Source of the DNA: Streptomyces sp. NRRL S-87
Lineage (GTDB): Bacteria; Actinomycetota; Actinomycetes; Streptomycetales; Streptomycetaceae
DNA length: 64,000 bases
Reading direction: 5' to 3'
Assembly (NCBI RefSeq): GCF_000719335.1
Contig: NZ_JOGB01000032.1
Span: forward strand, 1 to 64,000
Shown: positions 26,182 to 36,064 of the stretch, in pieces
How the letters are laid out: every line of letters starts with the position of its first letter
Numbering within the stretch: position 1 is the stretch's first letter
The notes under the pieces: model-generated
The model's input: the letters and a program-made list of their open reading frames with translations, nothing else
The model's database searches: none
What the model was told of the DNA's origin: nothing
Translations under genes and position numbers: made by a program

Positions 26182-27107
26182 TCAAGGCGCGCCGGCCGGG
26201 GGCCGGGACGGCGAAGGCCGGTGCGCTCGCGCTCACGCTCGTGCTCGCGCTCTCGGGCGCCCTGGCGGGCTGCGCGAACAGCGTGGACCCGATCGAGCGG
26301 CTCGGACGCAAGGCCACGGCGGGAGTGCAGGACGGGCGGAACGGCCGGCCGGGCCGCCCGGCCGCCACCGCCACCCCGACGCCGTCGCCCGGCGGCTCGG
26401 CCGGGGCCGCCGCGTCGACCGCGTACCGCCGGTGGGGGCTGGCCCGGCCGCTGCGGTTCGCGCCGCGGCCGGCGCGGAAGGCCCAGCTGCCGCCGGCGGA
26501 GCCCGGGCGGATACCCGTCGTGGACCGAATACCCGTGCCCGCCGGGCAGAAGACCGTCTTCCTGACGTACGACGACGGCGCCGAGAAGGACCCGGCGTTC
26601 CTGCGGATGGTCGCCGACCTGAAGCTGCCGATCAGCATGTTCCTCACGGACGGCGTCGCCTCGTCGGACTACGGGCACTTCGCGGAGATCAAGAAGCTCG
26701 GACCGGGCAGCGAGATCAACAACCACACCCTCACCCATCCCAACCTCCGCACCCTCCCGTACGAGCGGCAGCGGGCCGAGATATGCGGGCAGCAGGAGCG
26801 CCTCGAGAAGCGGTTCGGAACGGCCCCGAGGCTCTTCCGCCCGCCCTACGGCAACTACAACGACGCCACGCTGCGCGCGGCCGCGGACTGCGGCCTCGAG
26901 AAGCTCGTGCTGTGGCGGGTCTCGATGCAGATCCACGACTTCCAGTACGCGGAGGGCGACGCCCTCCGGCCCGGCGACATCGTCCTCGCCCACTTCCGCG
27001 GCCCGAGCGAGCTCAAGGGCTCGACCATCACGCAGATGACCGCGCGCATGCTGCGGCGCATCCAGGACCAGGGCTACGCCATAGGCCGTCTGGAGGACTA
27101 CCTCTGA
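26178..27107 (+). CDS. Polysaccharide deacetylase lipoprotein, copy 2
   Basis: This 309-residue paralogue of the preceding gene has the same architecture: lipobox LAGC, low-complexity Ala/Pro linker and NodB domain. Motifs are TYDDGAEKDP, NNHTLTH, RPPYGNYN and LAHFRGP. Residues between the motifs differ considerably, so the duplication is old. It is translationally coupled to copy 1 and overlaps the convergent ftsW/rodA-type gene by 10 bp. Confidence 0.88.
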   Translation: MIKARRPGAGTAKAGALALTLVLALSGALAGCANSVDPIERLGRKATAGVQDGRNGRPGRPAATATPTPSPGGSAGAAASTAYRRWGLARPLRFAPRPARKAQLPPAEPGRIPVVDRIPVPAGQKTVFLTYDDGAEKDPAFLRMVADLKLPISMFLTDGVASSDYGHFAEIKKLGPGSEINNHTLTHPNLRTLPYERQRAEICGQQERLEKRFGTAPRLFRPPYGNYNDATLRAAADCGLEKLVLWRVSMQIHDFQYAEGDALRPGDIVLAHFRGPSELKGSTITQMTARMLRRIQDQGYAIGRLEDYL

Positions 27108-28525
27108 GCCCCTGACGCGGACGCGGCGGCGACCACCGGGGTGATCGTGGTCTCGACCGGCCCCCGGGCGTCGGCCTCCCGCTGGCGTTCGGCGCTGTCC
27201 GAGATGCGCAGCAGGAGCGCCACCATGATCCAGTTGGCCACCAGGGACGAGCCGCCCTTCGCGAGGAACGGCAGCGCCTTGCCGGTCAGCGGGATCAGCC
27301 CGGTGACGCCGCCCGCGACGACGAAGACCTGCAGCGCCAGGGCCGCCGAGAGTCCGACCGCCAGCAGCTTGCCGAACGGGTCGCGGGCTCCCAGCGCCAT
27401 CCGCAGCCCCCGCTGCACGAGCAGCGCGTACAGCACGAGGACGACCATCACCCCGGCCAGGCCCAGCTCCTCGCCGACGGTCGTCAGGATGAAGTCGCTG
27501 CGCCCGGCGAAGCCGATCAGCTCGGGGTGGCCCTGGCCGAGTCCGGTGCCGGTGATCCCGCCGCTGCCGAAGCTGAACAGCGCCTGCGCCGACTGGTCGG
27601 AGACCATGCCGGGCGGCCGCTGCTCCGGCGGCAGGTAGATGGCGAGCGGGTCCAGCCAGGCGGCCACGCGCCCCTTGACGTGGGGTTCGGTCGAGCCGAC
27701 GACGAAGGCGCCGAGGGCGGCCATGAGCAGGCCGCAGACGATCCAGCTGGTGCGCTCGGTGGCGACGTACAGCATGACGACGAAGACGCCGAAGAAGATC
27801 AGCGAGGTGCCGAGGTCGCGTTCGAAGACCAGCACCAGCAACGAGATGATCCAGACGGTGATGATGGGGCCGAGCTGACGCATCGGCGGCAGCCGCATCC
27901 CCAGGAGCTTCCGCCCGGTCAGCGACAGCGAGTCGCGGTGGACCACGAGGTAGCCGGCGAAGAACACCGAGATCATGATCTTGACGAACTCGCCCGGCTG
28001 GAGCGACTGCCCGCCGATGATGATCCACCGCTTGGCGCCGTACATGTCCGCGCCGAAGAACACGGGCGCGGTCAGGAGGGCGAGGGCCACCAGCATCGTG
28101 ATGTAGATGAACCGCTGGAGGTGCCGGTGGTCGCGCAGCAGCATCAGGATGCCGATGCAGGCGGCGGTGCCGACGACGGTCCACAGGAGCTGGTTCGGCG
28201 CGGTGGTGCCGGCCTTGGGCCAGCGCTCCAGGTACGTCGGGTCCAGTCGCGCGAGCAGCACCAGGCCGATCCCGGACAGCAGGAACGTCAGCGGGAGGAC
28301 CAGCGGGTCGGCGTACGCGGCGAACCGGCGCACCGCCAGGTGTCCCACCAGCGCCAGCAGGGTCATGCTGATCGCGAACTTCGGCAGCTCCGCAGGCAGC
28401 TCGCCCGTCATGGACAGGCCCACGCAGGCGTGCCCGCCTACCGTGATCAGGACGACGAACGCCAGCAGCAGCGCCTCGGTCCGGCGCCGGGCGCCCGCCG
28501 CCGTCAGCGGCCTCAGTCCCCGCAC
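27098..28525 (-). CDS. FtsW/RodA/SpoVE family SEDS protein
   Basis: This protein has about 475 residues and ten or more membrane helices. Family marks are RWIIIGGQSLQPGEFVKI, VFERDLGTSLIFFGV and VGEELGLAGVMVV. SEDS proteins polymerise lipid II with a partner class B PBP; no PBP gene is adjacent here, so whether it acts in division, tip growth or sporulation is open. The GTG at 28525 is the first possible start and lacks a clear ribosome binding site. Bases 28526-28725 upstream hold no gene. Confidence 0.85.
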   Translation of the reverse strand: MRGLRPLTAAGARRRTEALLLAFVVLITVGGHACVGLSMTGELPAELPKFAISMTLLALVGHLAVRRFAAYADPLVLPLTFLLSGIGLVLLARLDPTYLERWPKAGTTAPNQLLWTVVGTAACIGILMLLRDHRHLQRFIYITMLVALALLTAPVFFGADMYGAKRWIIIGGQSLQPGEFVKIMISVFFAGYLVVHRDSLSLTGRKLLGMRLPPMRQLGPIITVWIISLLVLVFERDLGTSLIFFGVFVVMLYVATERTSWIVCGLLMAALGAFVVGSTEPHVKGRVAAWLDPLAIYLPPEQRPPGMVSDQSAQALFSFGSGGITGTGLGQGHPELIGFAGRSDFILTTVGEELGLAGVMVVLVLYALLVQRGLRMALGARDPFGKLLAVGLSAALALQVFVVAGGVTGLIPLTGKALPFLAKGGSSLVANWIMVALLLRISDSAERQREADARGPVETTITPVVAAASASGAQR

Positions 28526-28725
28526 GGGAGCCCGCTGCCGTCGGCGTAGGTGGAGGCAGTCCGTCCGTTCTGCTCGCCTATGAGGCGCTTTATCTTCATG
28601 TCTTCAACGACGTCGGGGTCCGCCGCGAGGTTCCTCCGGGGGGTGGCGAGGGGAAGTCTCACACCGGCGGGACGCCCGCACCGGGCTCCCGGAGGCGCCT
28701 CCGGCCGACACCGCCGCGCTGTGAA

Positions 28726-28752
28726 TTGGCACTCCGCTTGACCGAGTGCTAA
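28726..28752. promoter_or_regulatory. CIRCE operator 1 (HrcA)
   Basis: TTGGCACTC - 9 bases - GAGTGCTAA differs at one base from the CIRCE consensus TTAGCACTC-N9-GAGTGCTAA. It overlaps the -35 region of the groES promoter. Confidence 0.92.
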
Positions 28753-28767
28753 TCGCCGGAATAGTCT
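28738..28767 (+). promoter_or_regulatory. groES-groEL1 promoter
   Basis: TTGACC (28738-28743) and TAGTCT (28762-28767) are 18 bases apart. The -35 lies inside CIRCE 1, and CIRCE 2 begins just after the expected transcription start. Confidence 0.75.
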
Positions 28768-28772
28768 CGGCC

Positions 28773-28799
28773 CTGGCACTCGCCACTGGGGAGTGCCAA
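28773..28799. promoter_or_regulatory. CIRCE operator 2 (HrcA)
   Basis: CTGGCACTC - 9 bases - GAGTGCCAA is a second CIRCE dyad centred 47 bp after the first, near or just past the transcription start. Confidence 0.88.
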
Positions 28800-28898
28800 C
28801 ACAGCGACGGGCAGGTCCGGCACCCGCGACGACGGATCCACCTGGTCGCCACCTCAGACAGTTAACCCCGTGAGATCTCCGAAGGGGGAGGTCGGATC

Positions 28899-29207
28899 GT
28901 GACGACCGCCAGCTCCAAGGTTGCCATCAAGCCGCTCGAGGACCGCATCGTGGTCCAGCCGCTGGACGCCGAGCAGACCACGGCTTCTGGCCTGGTCATC
29001 CCGGACACCGCGAAGGAGAAGCCCCAGGAGGGCGTCGTCCTCGCCGTGGGCCCGGGCCGCTTCGAGGACGGCCAGCGCCTTCCGCTCGACGTGACCGTCG
29101 GCGACATCGTGCTGTACAGCAAGTACGGCGGCACCGAGGTGAAGTACAACGGCGAGGAGTACCTCGTCCTCTCGGCTCGCGACGTGCTCGCGATCGTCGA
29201 GAAGTAA
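28899..29207 (+). CDS. groES: Co-chaperonin GroES
   Basis: This 102-residue lid protein of the GroEL chamber has [21 protein letters not shown] at the start of the fold, the mobile loop and [10 protein letters not shown]. It begins with GTG after GGGGGAGG. It is transcribed with groEL from a promoter flanked by two CIRCE sites, so it is under HrcA heat-shock repression. Confidence 0.97.
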   Translation: MTTASSKVAIKPLEDRIVVQPLDAEQTTASGLVIPDTAKEKPQEGVVLAVGPGRFEDGQRLPLDVTVGDIVLYSKYGGTEVKYNGEEYLVLSARDVLAIVEK

Positions 29208-29245
29208 TCACCCCGCAGCTCGCGAGTACGCGAAGCAGATGCTGT

Positions 29246-29297
29246 GAACGCGCCCTGGGCTCCCTGACCTTCATATCCGGGTGCCCGGGGCGCGTTC
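29246..29297 (+). promoter_or_regulatory. Stable hairpin in the groES-groEL intergenic region
   Basis: GAACGCGCCCTGGGC (29246-29260) pairs with 29283-29297 over 15 bp with one wobble, leaving a 22-base loop. It could be a partial terminator or an RNA-processing or stabilising structure. Confidence 0.65.
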
Positions 29298-29309
29298 CGT
29301 TCTACGTAG

Positions 29310-30959
<1,650 letters not shown>

Positions 30960-31020
30960 CCTTCGCGCCCGCCGCGCCCCACGGCGCGGACGCGGACGCC
31001 GAGGCCGACGCTGACGCGCG

Positions 31021-31053
31021 AGGCCCCCGTCGCATCCTGTGCGGCGGGGGCCT
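31021..31053 (+). terminator. groEL1 terminator
   Basis: AGGCCCCCGTCGC (31021-31033) pairs with 31041-31053 over 13 bp with one wobble and a 7-base loop, followed by TTCCC. Confidence 0.8.
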
Positions 31054-31113
31054 TCCCGTGCGCGCCGACCGCCGGACACCGCCGCGCACGGCGGCCGGTG
31101 GCGGTCCGTCAGT

Positions 31114-31809
31114 TCAGCCGGTCATGCCCATCTGGCGCATCAGGCCCATGGCGTCGTAGTGCCACCAGCCCTCGGCGATCTTCCCGTTCTCGCAGCGGAA
31201 GGTGGTGGTGCCGGTCATCGTGCAGGTCTTGCCGGTGGCCGCCATCCCCATGAACTCGCCCTTGTGGACGCCCTTCCAGCTCCACACCGTGGTGACGCAG
31301 TCGTTCTGGGCCAGCTGCACGTCGACGGTGAACTCCATGTCGAAGGCGCCGCGCCACATCTCCACGTCCTTGCGGATCTCCTCGCGCCCGACCACGGTCT
31401 GCTGCTCCTTGCCGATGTCGTGGTCGATGTAGTTGGGGGCGTAACACTCCTCCAGGAGGCTCATGTTGCCCTGCTGGATGAGCCCCTCGAACATGCGGTT
31501 CACCAGCATGGTGTTGAGGGACTCGTCGCGGATCACGTCGAGGTTGGTGAACGTCGGCATGCCGTCGCACAACGCCACCATCTCGTTGAACATCCGGTCC
31601 GTCTCGGGGAGGTTGGAGTTCTTCATCGCCTCCTCGTAGGACGGGAACTCGACCACGTCGACGTAGTGCTCGGAGTTGTCGCGGTCCTTGCCCACGACGG
31701 TGTGCGTCACCGTGCGCCGGCCCTGGCTCTGCGAGACGTACTTGTCGAGCAGGCTGTTCATGGCCTCGGGCTGGTGCGTCGTGTAATCGACCAGTTGTAC
31801 GAATGTCAT
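31114..31809 (-). CDS. Ester cyclase / SnoaL-like domain protein
   Basis: This 231-residue protein appears to have two parts. Residues 1-90 (FVQLVDYTTHQPEAMNSLL...) look like a dimeric alpha/beta-barrel-type monooxygenase domain. Residues 95-231 form a SnoaL-like cone fold with NYIDHDIG near its entrance and a late GWWHYDAMGLMRQMG. SnoaL relatives cyclise polyketide esters, but most members are uncharacterised. It is third in a same-strand run with the SDR and MOSC genes. The start is at 31809. Confidence 0.75.
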   Translation of the reverse strand: MTFVQLVDYTTHQPEAMNSLLDKYVSQSQGRRTVTHTVVGKDRDNSEHYVDVVEFPSYEEAMKNSNLPETDRMFNEMVALCDGMPTFTNLDVIRDESLNTMLVNRMFEGLIQQGNMSLLEECYAPNYIDHDIGKEQQTVVGREEIRKDVEMWRGAFDMEFTVDVQLAQNDCVTTVWSWKGVHKGEFMGMAATGKTCTMTGTTTFRCENGKIAEGWWHYDAMGLMRQMGMTG

Positions 31810-31917
31810 GGCGGTCTCCCGGGCTGGAAGGAACAGTCCCAATTTTAGTGAGAAACCACCCGTTCAGCGGCTTTTCGGGCATTGGTTGACGGTTGACCCA
31901 CCCGCCCCGCCGAGGGG

Positions 31918-32691
31918 CTACTGGGGCCCGTACTTGCGGCCCGTCCGCGACGACACGCCGCCCAGCACACCGCGCGGCATCATCTTCACGATGCCCATCA
32001 GCGCCTTGTAGCGGGGGTCCGGCACGGAGACCGTACGCCCCCGGGCCAGGTCGTCCAGGGCGGCCGCCACCAGCTTGTCCGCGTCCAACCACATCCAGTT
32101 CGGGATGTTGTCGGTGCCCATCCCGGCCCGCTCGTGGAACTCCGTCCGCACGAAGCCGGGGCACAGCGCCATCATCCGCACGCCCGAGCCGGCCAGGTCC
32201 TTGGCCGCGCCCTGGGTGAACTGCACGACCCACGCCTTGCTCGCCCCGTACGTACCGCGCGGTAGGAACGCCGCCACCGAGGCGACGTTGACGATCCCGC
32301 CGCGCCCGCGCGAGCGCATGGACTCCGCGGCCGCCGAGGTCAGCCGCAGCACCGCCTCGACGTGCACCTTGAGCATGGTGAGCTCGTCGGCCATGGGCAC
32401 GTCGAGGTACCGGCCCTTGTTGCCGAACCCGGCGTTGTTGACCAGCAGGTCGACCGGGTCCCGACGGTCGCGCAGCCGCTCCTCGACCACCGTGATGCCC
32501 TCCTCCGTCGACAGGTCGGCGGTCAGCACCTCCGCCTCGATGCCGTGCCGGTCGTGCAGCTCGGTGGCCTGTTCGCGCAGCCGTCCGGTGTCGCGGGCCA
32601 CCAGCACGAGGTTGTGTCCCTGGGCGGCCAGCTTGCGCGCGAAGGCGGCACCGATGCCCGCCGTGGATCCGGTGATCAGAGCAGTCGTCAT
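31918..32691 (-). CDS. Short-chain dehydrogenase/reductase
   Basis: This classical SDR has 257 residues. The cofactor site is TGSTAGIG, the structural motif NNAG, and the catalytic Ser and Tyr-x3-Lys lie in VASVAAF and YGASKAW. An Arg after the second strand (ARDTGRL) suggests NADP(H). The C-terminal MGIVKMMPRGVLG resembles the membrane-associating tail of ketoacyl/steroid SDRs. The substrate is unknown. Confidence 0.88.
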   Translation of the reverse strand: MTTALITGSTAGIGAAFARKLAAQGHNLVLVARDTGRLREQATELHDRHGIEAEVLTADLSTEEGITVVEERLRDRRDPVDLLVNNAGFGNKGRYLDVPMADELTMLKVHVEAVLRLTSAAAESMRSRGRGGIVNVASVAAFLPRGTYGASKAWVVQFTQGAAKDLAGSGVRMMALCPGFVRTEFHERAGMGTDNIPNWMWLDADKLVAAALDDLARGRTVSVPDPRYKALMGIVKMMPRGVLGGVSSRTGRKYGPQ

Positions 32692-32749
32692 ACGCGCAAC
32701 CTAGCCGCCGTGGGTTTCGTCCCGCGCCCGTGTCCCCGCCGCGGGTCCG

Positions 32750-33421
32750 TCAGGCGTCCCCGTACGCGTCCGCGTAGGCCTGCGCCTTGGCCCGGGCCTG
32801 CGGGTCCAGGGCGTTCCCGGCGGCCAGGGTGCGCGGCAGGAGCGACCGCTCCGTGGTGAAGGCGCGGAACCAGAACGCCACCGTGACCTCGTGGTCCGGG
32901 CGGTGCACGATCTCGACGGGGTCGCCGGGGGAGACCTCGCCCGGTTCCACCACCCGCAGGTACGCCCCCGGCCGGCGCTCCCGGGTGAACCGGCGGACCC
33001 AACCCTGCTCGTCCAGGTGCCCGGCGAAGGTGCGGCACGGGATGCGCGCCGAGGACACCTCCAGGACCAGGTCCCGGCCCACCCGCCAGCGCTCGCCGAG
33101 CCGCGCGCCGTTGACGTCGATCCCCGTGGTGGTGAGGTTCTCGCCGAAGATCCCGCCCGGCAGTTCCCGCCCCAGCTCGCGCTCCCAGTGGTCGAGGTCC
33201 TCGCGCGCGTACGCGTAGACGGCCTGGTGGTCGCCGCCGTGGTGGCGGAGGTCGCCGACGGCGTCGCCGGCCAGGCCGCTGCCCGCGACGCCCTTGGCGC
33301 CCGGGGCGGTGACCTTCACCGGGCCGGGGACGGGCTGCTTGCCGATGCCGGTCCAGCCGTCGGGCGCGTCCGTGTACGGGACGGGGACGGGACGGCCGAG
33401 GTTCACGGAGATGAGCTGCAT
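32750..33421 (-). CDS. MOSC domain protein (YiiM-like)
   Basis: This MOSC protein has 223 residues and resembles those that bind molybdenum cofactor or act in detoxification of N-hydroxylated bases. Visible blocks are GDAVGDLRHHGGDHQAVYAYA, GIFGENLTTTGID and the conserved Cys in ARIPCRTFAGHL. It is divergent from the LysR regulator with only 80 bp between, so it is the likely target. Confidence 0.88.
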   Translation of the reverse strand: MQLISVNLGRPVPVPYTDAPDGWTGIGKQPVPGPVKVTAPGAKGVAGSGLAGDAVGDLRHHGGDHQAVYAYAREDLDHWERELGRELPGGIFGENLTTTGIDVNGARLGERWRVGRDLVLEVSSARIPCRTFAGHLDEQGWVRRFTRERRPGAYLRVVEPGEVSPGDPVEIVHRPDHEVTVAFWFRAFTTERSLLPRTLAAGNALDPQARAKAQAYADAYGDA

Positions 33422-33465
33422 GGCCGCCACGCTAACCCAGCACTCCCAAAGTGGGCTCGGGAATA

Positions 33466-33495
33466 TTGGCTGGGGCTCAAAGGGGGGCTTATGCT
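33466..33495 (+). promoter_or_regulatory. Promoter for a leaderless lysR-type transcript
   Basis: TTGGCT (33466-33471) and TATGCT (33490-33495) have an 18-base spacer. The GTG start at 33502 is only six bases after the -10, so the mRNA would begin at or next to the start codon. Confidence 0.55.
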
Positions 33496-33501
33496 CGAAA
33501 G

Positions 33502-34404
33502 GTGATCGAGGCACGTCATCTGAGAGTCCTGCGCGCGGTGGCCGCGACCGGATCCTTCTCCGCCGCGGCCCGCGAGCTGGGCTGCACGCAGCCCGCCGTG
33601 AGCCAGCAGATGAAGGCGCTGGAGCAGTCCGCCGGCACCCCGCTGCTGATCCGCACCGGCCGCGAGATGCGGCTGACCCAGGCGGGCGGGGCGCTGGTCC
33701 GGCACGCCGTCGGCATCCTGGCCGGGCTCACCGCGGCCGAGGAGGAGGTGGCCGCCATCGCCGGGCTGCGCGCCGGGCGGGTGCGGCTGGTGTCCTTCCC
33801 CAGCGGCAGTTCGACGCTGGTGCCCACCGCGCTCGCCGCGATGCGGAAGGCGAACCCGGGCACGCGCGTCTCACTGGTGGAGGCGGAGCCGCCGCGCTCG
33901 GTGGAGATGCTGCGAGAGGGCGACTGCGACGTGGCGCTGGCCTTCCGCTACACCGGCGCGGGCGGCGCCGACCCGGCGGAGTGGGCGGACCTGGTGGTGC
34001 GGCCGCTGCTGACCGACCGGCTGATCGGGCTGGTCCCCGAGGGGCACCGGCTGGCCGGGGCGGCGAAGGTGGAGATGGCGGAGCTCGCCGGCGAGCCGTG
34101 GATCGCGGGTTGCCCGCGCTGCCGCCGGCACCTGGTGGAGGTGTGCGAGGCGGCCGGGTTCACCCCGCGCATCGACTTCGCCACCGACGACTACCCGGCC
34201 GTGGTCGGACTCGTCGGGGCCGGGCTGGGCGTGGCGGTGCTGCCGCAGCTCGCCGTGGAGTCCGTACGGACCAAGGCGGCGCGCACCGTCACCGTGGAGC
34301 CGGCCGTCGAGCGCGAGGTGGTGGCGCTGACGCTGCCGGACCTCGCGCGCGTGCCCGCGGTGGCGGCCACGCTCGACCAGCTGGAGCGGGCCGCGGCACG
34401 CTGA
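33502..34404 (+). CDS. LysR family transcriptional regulator
   Basis: This regulator has 300 residues. The N-terminal winged helix (HLRVLRAVAATGSFSAAARE, CTQPAVSQQMKALE) is followed by a periplasmic-binding-type effector domain. The region WIAGCPRCRRHLVEVCEAAGF has several Cys that might sense metal or redox state; this is only inference. It is divergent from the MOSC gene. The GTG start has no ribosome binding site, consistent with a leaderless message. Confidence 0.9.
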   Translation: MIEARHLRVLRAVAATGSFSAAARELGCTQPAVSQQMKALEQSAGTPLLIRTGREMRLTQAGGALVRHAVGILAGLTAAEEEVAAIAGLRAGRVRLVSFPSGSSTLVPTALAAMRKANPGTRVSLVEAEPPRSVEMLREGDCDVALAFRYTGAGGADPAEWADLVVRPLLTDRLIGLVPEGHRLAGAAKVEMAELAGEPWIAGCPRCRRHLVEVCEAAGFTPRIDFATDDYPAVVGLVGAGLGVAVLPQLAVESVRTKAARTVTVEPAVEREVVALTLPDLARVPAVAATLDQLERAAAR

Positions 34405-34419
34405 CCGGCCTGCCGGGCG

Positions 34420-34445
34420 CGCCGCACGCCGTCCGGCGTGCGGCG
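34420..34445. terminator. Terminator between convergent lysR and whiD
   Basis: CGCCGCACGCC (34420-34430) pairs perfectly with GGCGTGCGGCG (34435-34445) on a 4-base loop in the short gap between the convergent genes. Confidence 0.75.
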
Positions 34446-34527
34446 GCCCGTGGGACACGCCCGGGCGGGGTCATGTCCCCAATGAGTAGAGAAAACGTTT
34501 CTTCCAGTGCCCTTCGCGCACTGGTGT

Positions 34528-34851
34528 TCAGTGCGCGGCAGTGCCGCCCACGCCGGAGGCGGAGATGAGGCGGTGGCGGGCGCGACCCATGAGCTCCTCG
34601 CGCTCGTCCTCGGTCAGGCCTCCCCACACGCCGTAGGGCTCGCGTACGGCCAGCGCGTGCGCGGCGCACTCCGAGCGCACCGGGCATCGCATGCAGACCT
34701 CTTTAGCCGAGGCCTCGCGCGCGCTCCGGGCCGCGCCCCGCTCGCCCTCCGGGTGGAAGAAGAGGGAGCTGTCGACTCCCCGGCAGGCGGCCAGCAGCTG
34801 CCAGTCCCAGAGGTCGGCGTTCGGTCCGGGGAGGCGGGAGAAATCTGCCAT
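34528..34851 (-). CDS. whiD: WhiB-like sporulation regulator WhiD
   Basis: This 107-residue WhiB-family iron-sulfur protein has cluster ligands C23, C53, C56 and C62 (CMRCPVRSEC) and the turn GVWGGLTEDER. It matches what I recall of S. coelicolor WhiD closely, including the N-terminus MADFSRLPGP. WhiD is needed late in sporulation for spore-wall maturation and septum placement. It acts with region 4 of HrdB-type sigma factors. It is divergent from bldM, as in S. coelicolor. Confidence 0.95.
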   Translation of the reverse strand: MADFSRLPGPNADLWDWQLLAACRGVDSSLFFHPEGERGAARSAREASAKEVCMRCPVRSECAAHALAVREPYGVWGGLTEDEREELMGRARHRLISASGVGGTAAH

Positions 34852-34900
34852 TGCTAGTCCTCTTCAAGCCGGTACTGAAGCGGATACGGTCCGTGTCTCC

Positions 34901-34923
34901 ACATCTACTATCCGAGTAGATGT
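34901..34923. promoter_or_regulatory. Perfect 9-5-9 inverted repeat upstream of whiD
   Basis: ACATCTACT - ATCCG - AGTAGATGT lies 50-72 bp upstream of the whiD start. It could be an operator or a leader hairpin. Confidence 0.7.
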
Positions 34924-35076
34924 AAATATGACTCATTGGGAATCTAGCCTCAGACACGTGCCAGATGGAAGGAAAGCCGCCAAATAGGGCATAGCTCCAG
35001 ACGGAGGACAGTTGGGTTGTGGCTCCAGCGCTGTGTTCGCTTCCTCACGTAGAGTGCCGAAGGTGTCCGTCCGACC

Positions 35077-35104
35077 CGTAACTCTTTCGAGTGACCATCG
35101 TTGA
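35077..35104 (+). promoter_or_regulatory. SigBldN-type promoter of bldM
   Basis: CGTAAC (35077-35082) and CGTTGA (35099-35104) with a 16-base spacer match the promoter class used by sigma BldN, known to drive bldM. The start would be near 35111, giving a leader of about 120 nucleotides. The rest of the 379-bp whiD-bldM gap shows no ORF. Confidence 0.75.
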
Positions 35105-35230
35105 GAGAGCGAAGGCGGTTGAAAGAACAAGTTCCCGGACAGGTGTCCGAGAGCATCGACCGCACAGGTGACGATACGTACCAGCCTGGAGGCTCAAGGT
35201 GACGCGCATCAGCAGCTGCGGAGGGCGGTC

Positions 35231-35842
35231 ATGACTTCCGTCCTCGTCTGCGACGACTCCCCGCTTGCCCGAGAGGCGCTCCGTCGCGCGGTTGCCACCG
35301 TGCCCGGCGTCGAGCGTGTGACGACGGCGGCCAACGGCGAGGAAGTCCTCCGCCGCTGGGGTGCCGACCGCTCCGACCTGATTCTGATGGACGTACGGAT
35401 GCCGGGCCTCGGCGGCGTGGAGACCGTGCGCCGACTGCTCTCGGCCGACCCCGGCGCCCGCATCATCATGCTCACGGTGGCCGAGGACCTCGACGGGGTC
35501 GCTCTCGCGGTCGCCGCCGGCGCCCGCGGCTACCTCCACAAGGACGCCTCGCGCGCCGAACTGCGGGCCACCGTGACGCAGGCGCTGGCCGACCCGACCT
35601 GGCGGCTCGCCCCGCGGCGGCTGCGCTCGGCCGAGATGGGCGCCGCACCCACCCTCACCGCGCGCGAGATCCAGGTGCTGGAGGGCATGAGTCACGGCCG
35701 CTCCAACGCGGAGATCGGCCGTGAGCTCTTCCTCTCCGAGGACACGGTCAAGACGCACGCGCGCCGGCTCTTCAAGAAGCTGGGTGCCTCCGACCGGGCG
35801 CACGCCGTGGCGCTCGGGTTCCGCTGGGGACTGGTCCGCTGA
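35231..35842 (+). CDS. bldM: Atypical response regulator BldM
   Basis: This 203-residue protein has an N-terminal receiver domain (Asp54 in LILMDVRMPG, Lys in GYLHKDAS) and a C-terminal LuxR/FixJ helix-turn-helix (LTAREIQVLEGMSHGRSNAEIG). BldM is essential for aerial hyphae and acts as a homodimer or as a heterodimer with WhiI. It does not need phosphorylation. The ATG at 35231 gives the published length; a longer frame from 35168 adds nothing conserved. It is preceded by a sigma-BldN-type promoter. Confidence 0.96.
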   Translation: MTSVLVCDDSPLAREALRRAVATVPGVERVTTAANGEEVLRRWGADRSDLILMDVRMPGLGGVETVRRLLSADPGARIIMLTVAEDLDGVALAVAAGARGYLHKDASRAELRATVTQALADPTWRLAPRRLRSAEMGAAPTLTAREIQVLEGMSHGRSNAEIGRELFLSEDTVKTHARRLFKKLGASDRAHAVALGFRWGLVR

Positions 35843-36064
35843 CCTTCAGGGTGCCGGTCCACCGACGGGTCCGCCGTATCCGAACCTGACCACAGCCCCC
35901 TCGACTCGGCCGGATCCGGTGTGCGCGAGGGGGTTGGCGGGGCAGAATCCGGGGGACGTGTCGCTTCGTGCGCGATGCCGCATCCTTGAAGGTGTGCCGC
36001 ATTCTGGAGATGTGGCGGTTCCTCGGGGACTGATTCGGCCGAGCGGGAGGGGAGGGCGACGACG

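Noticed and set aside
34861..34880. Short inverted repeat CTTCA...TGAAG near the whiD start
   Set aside because: Five-base arms with an 8-9 base gap are expected by chance.
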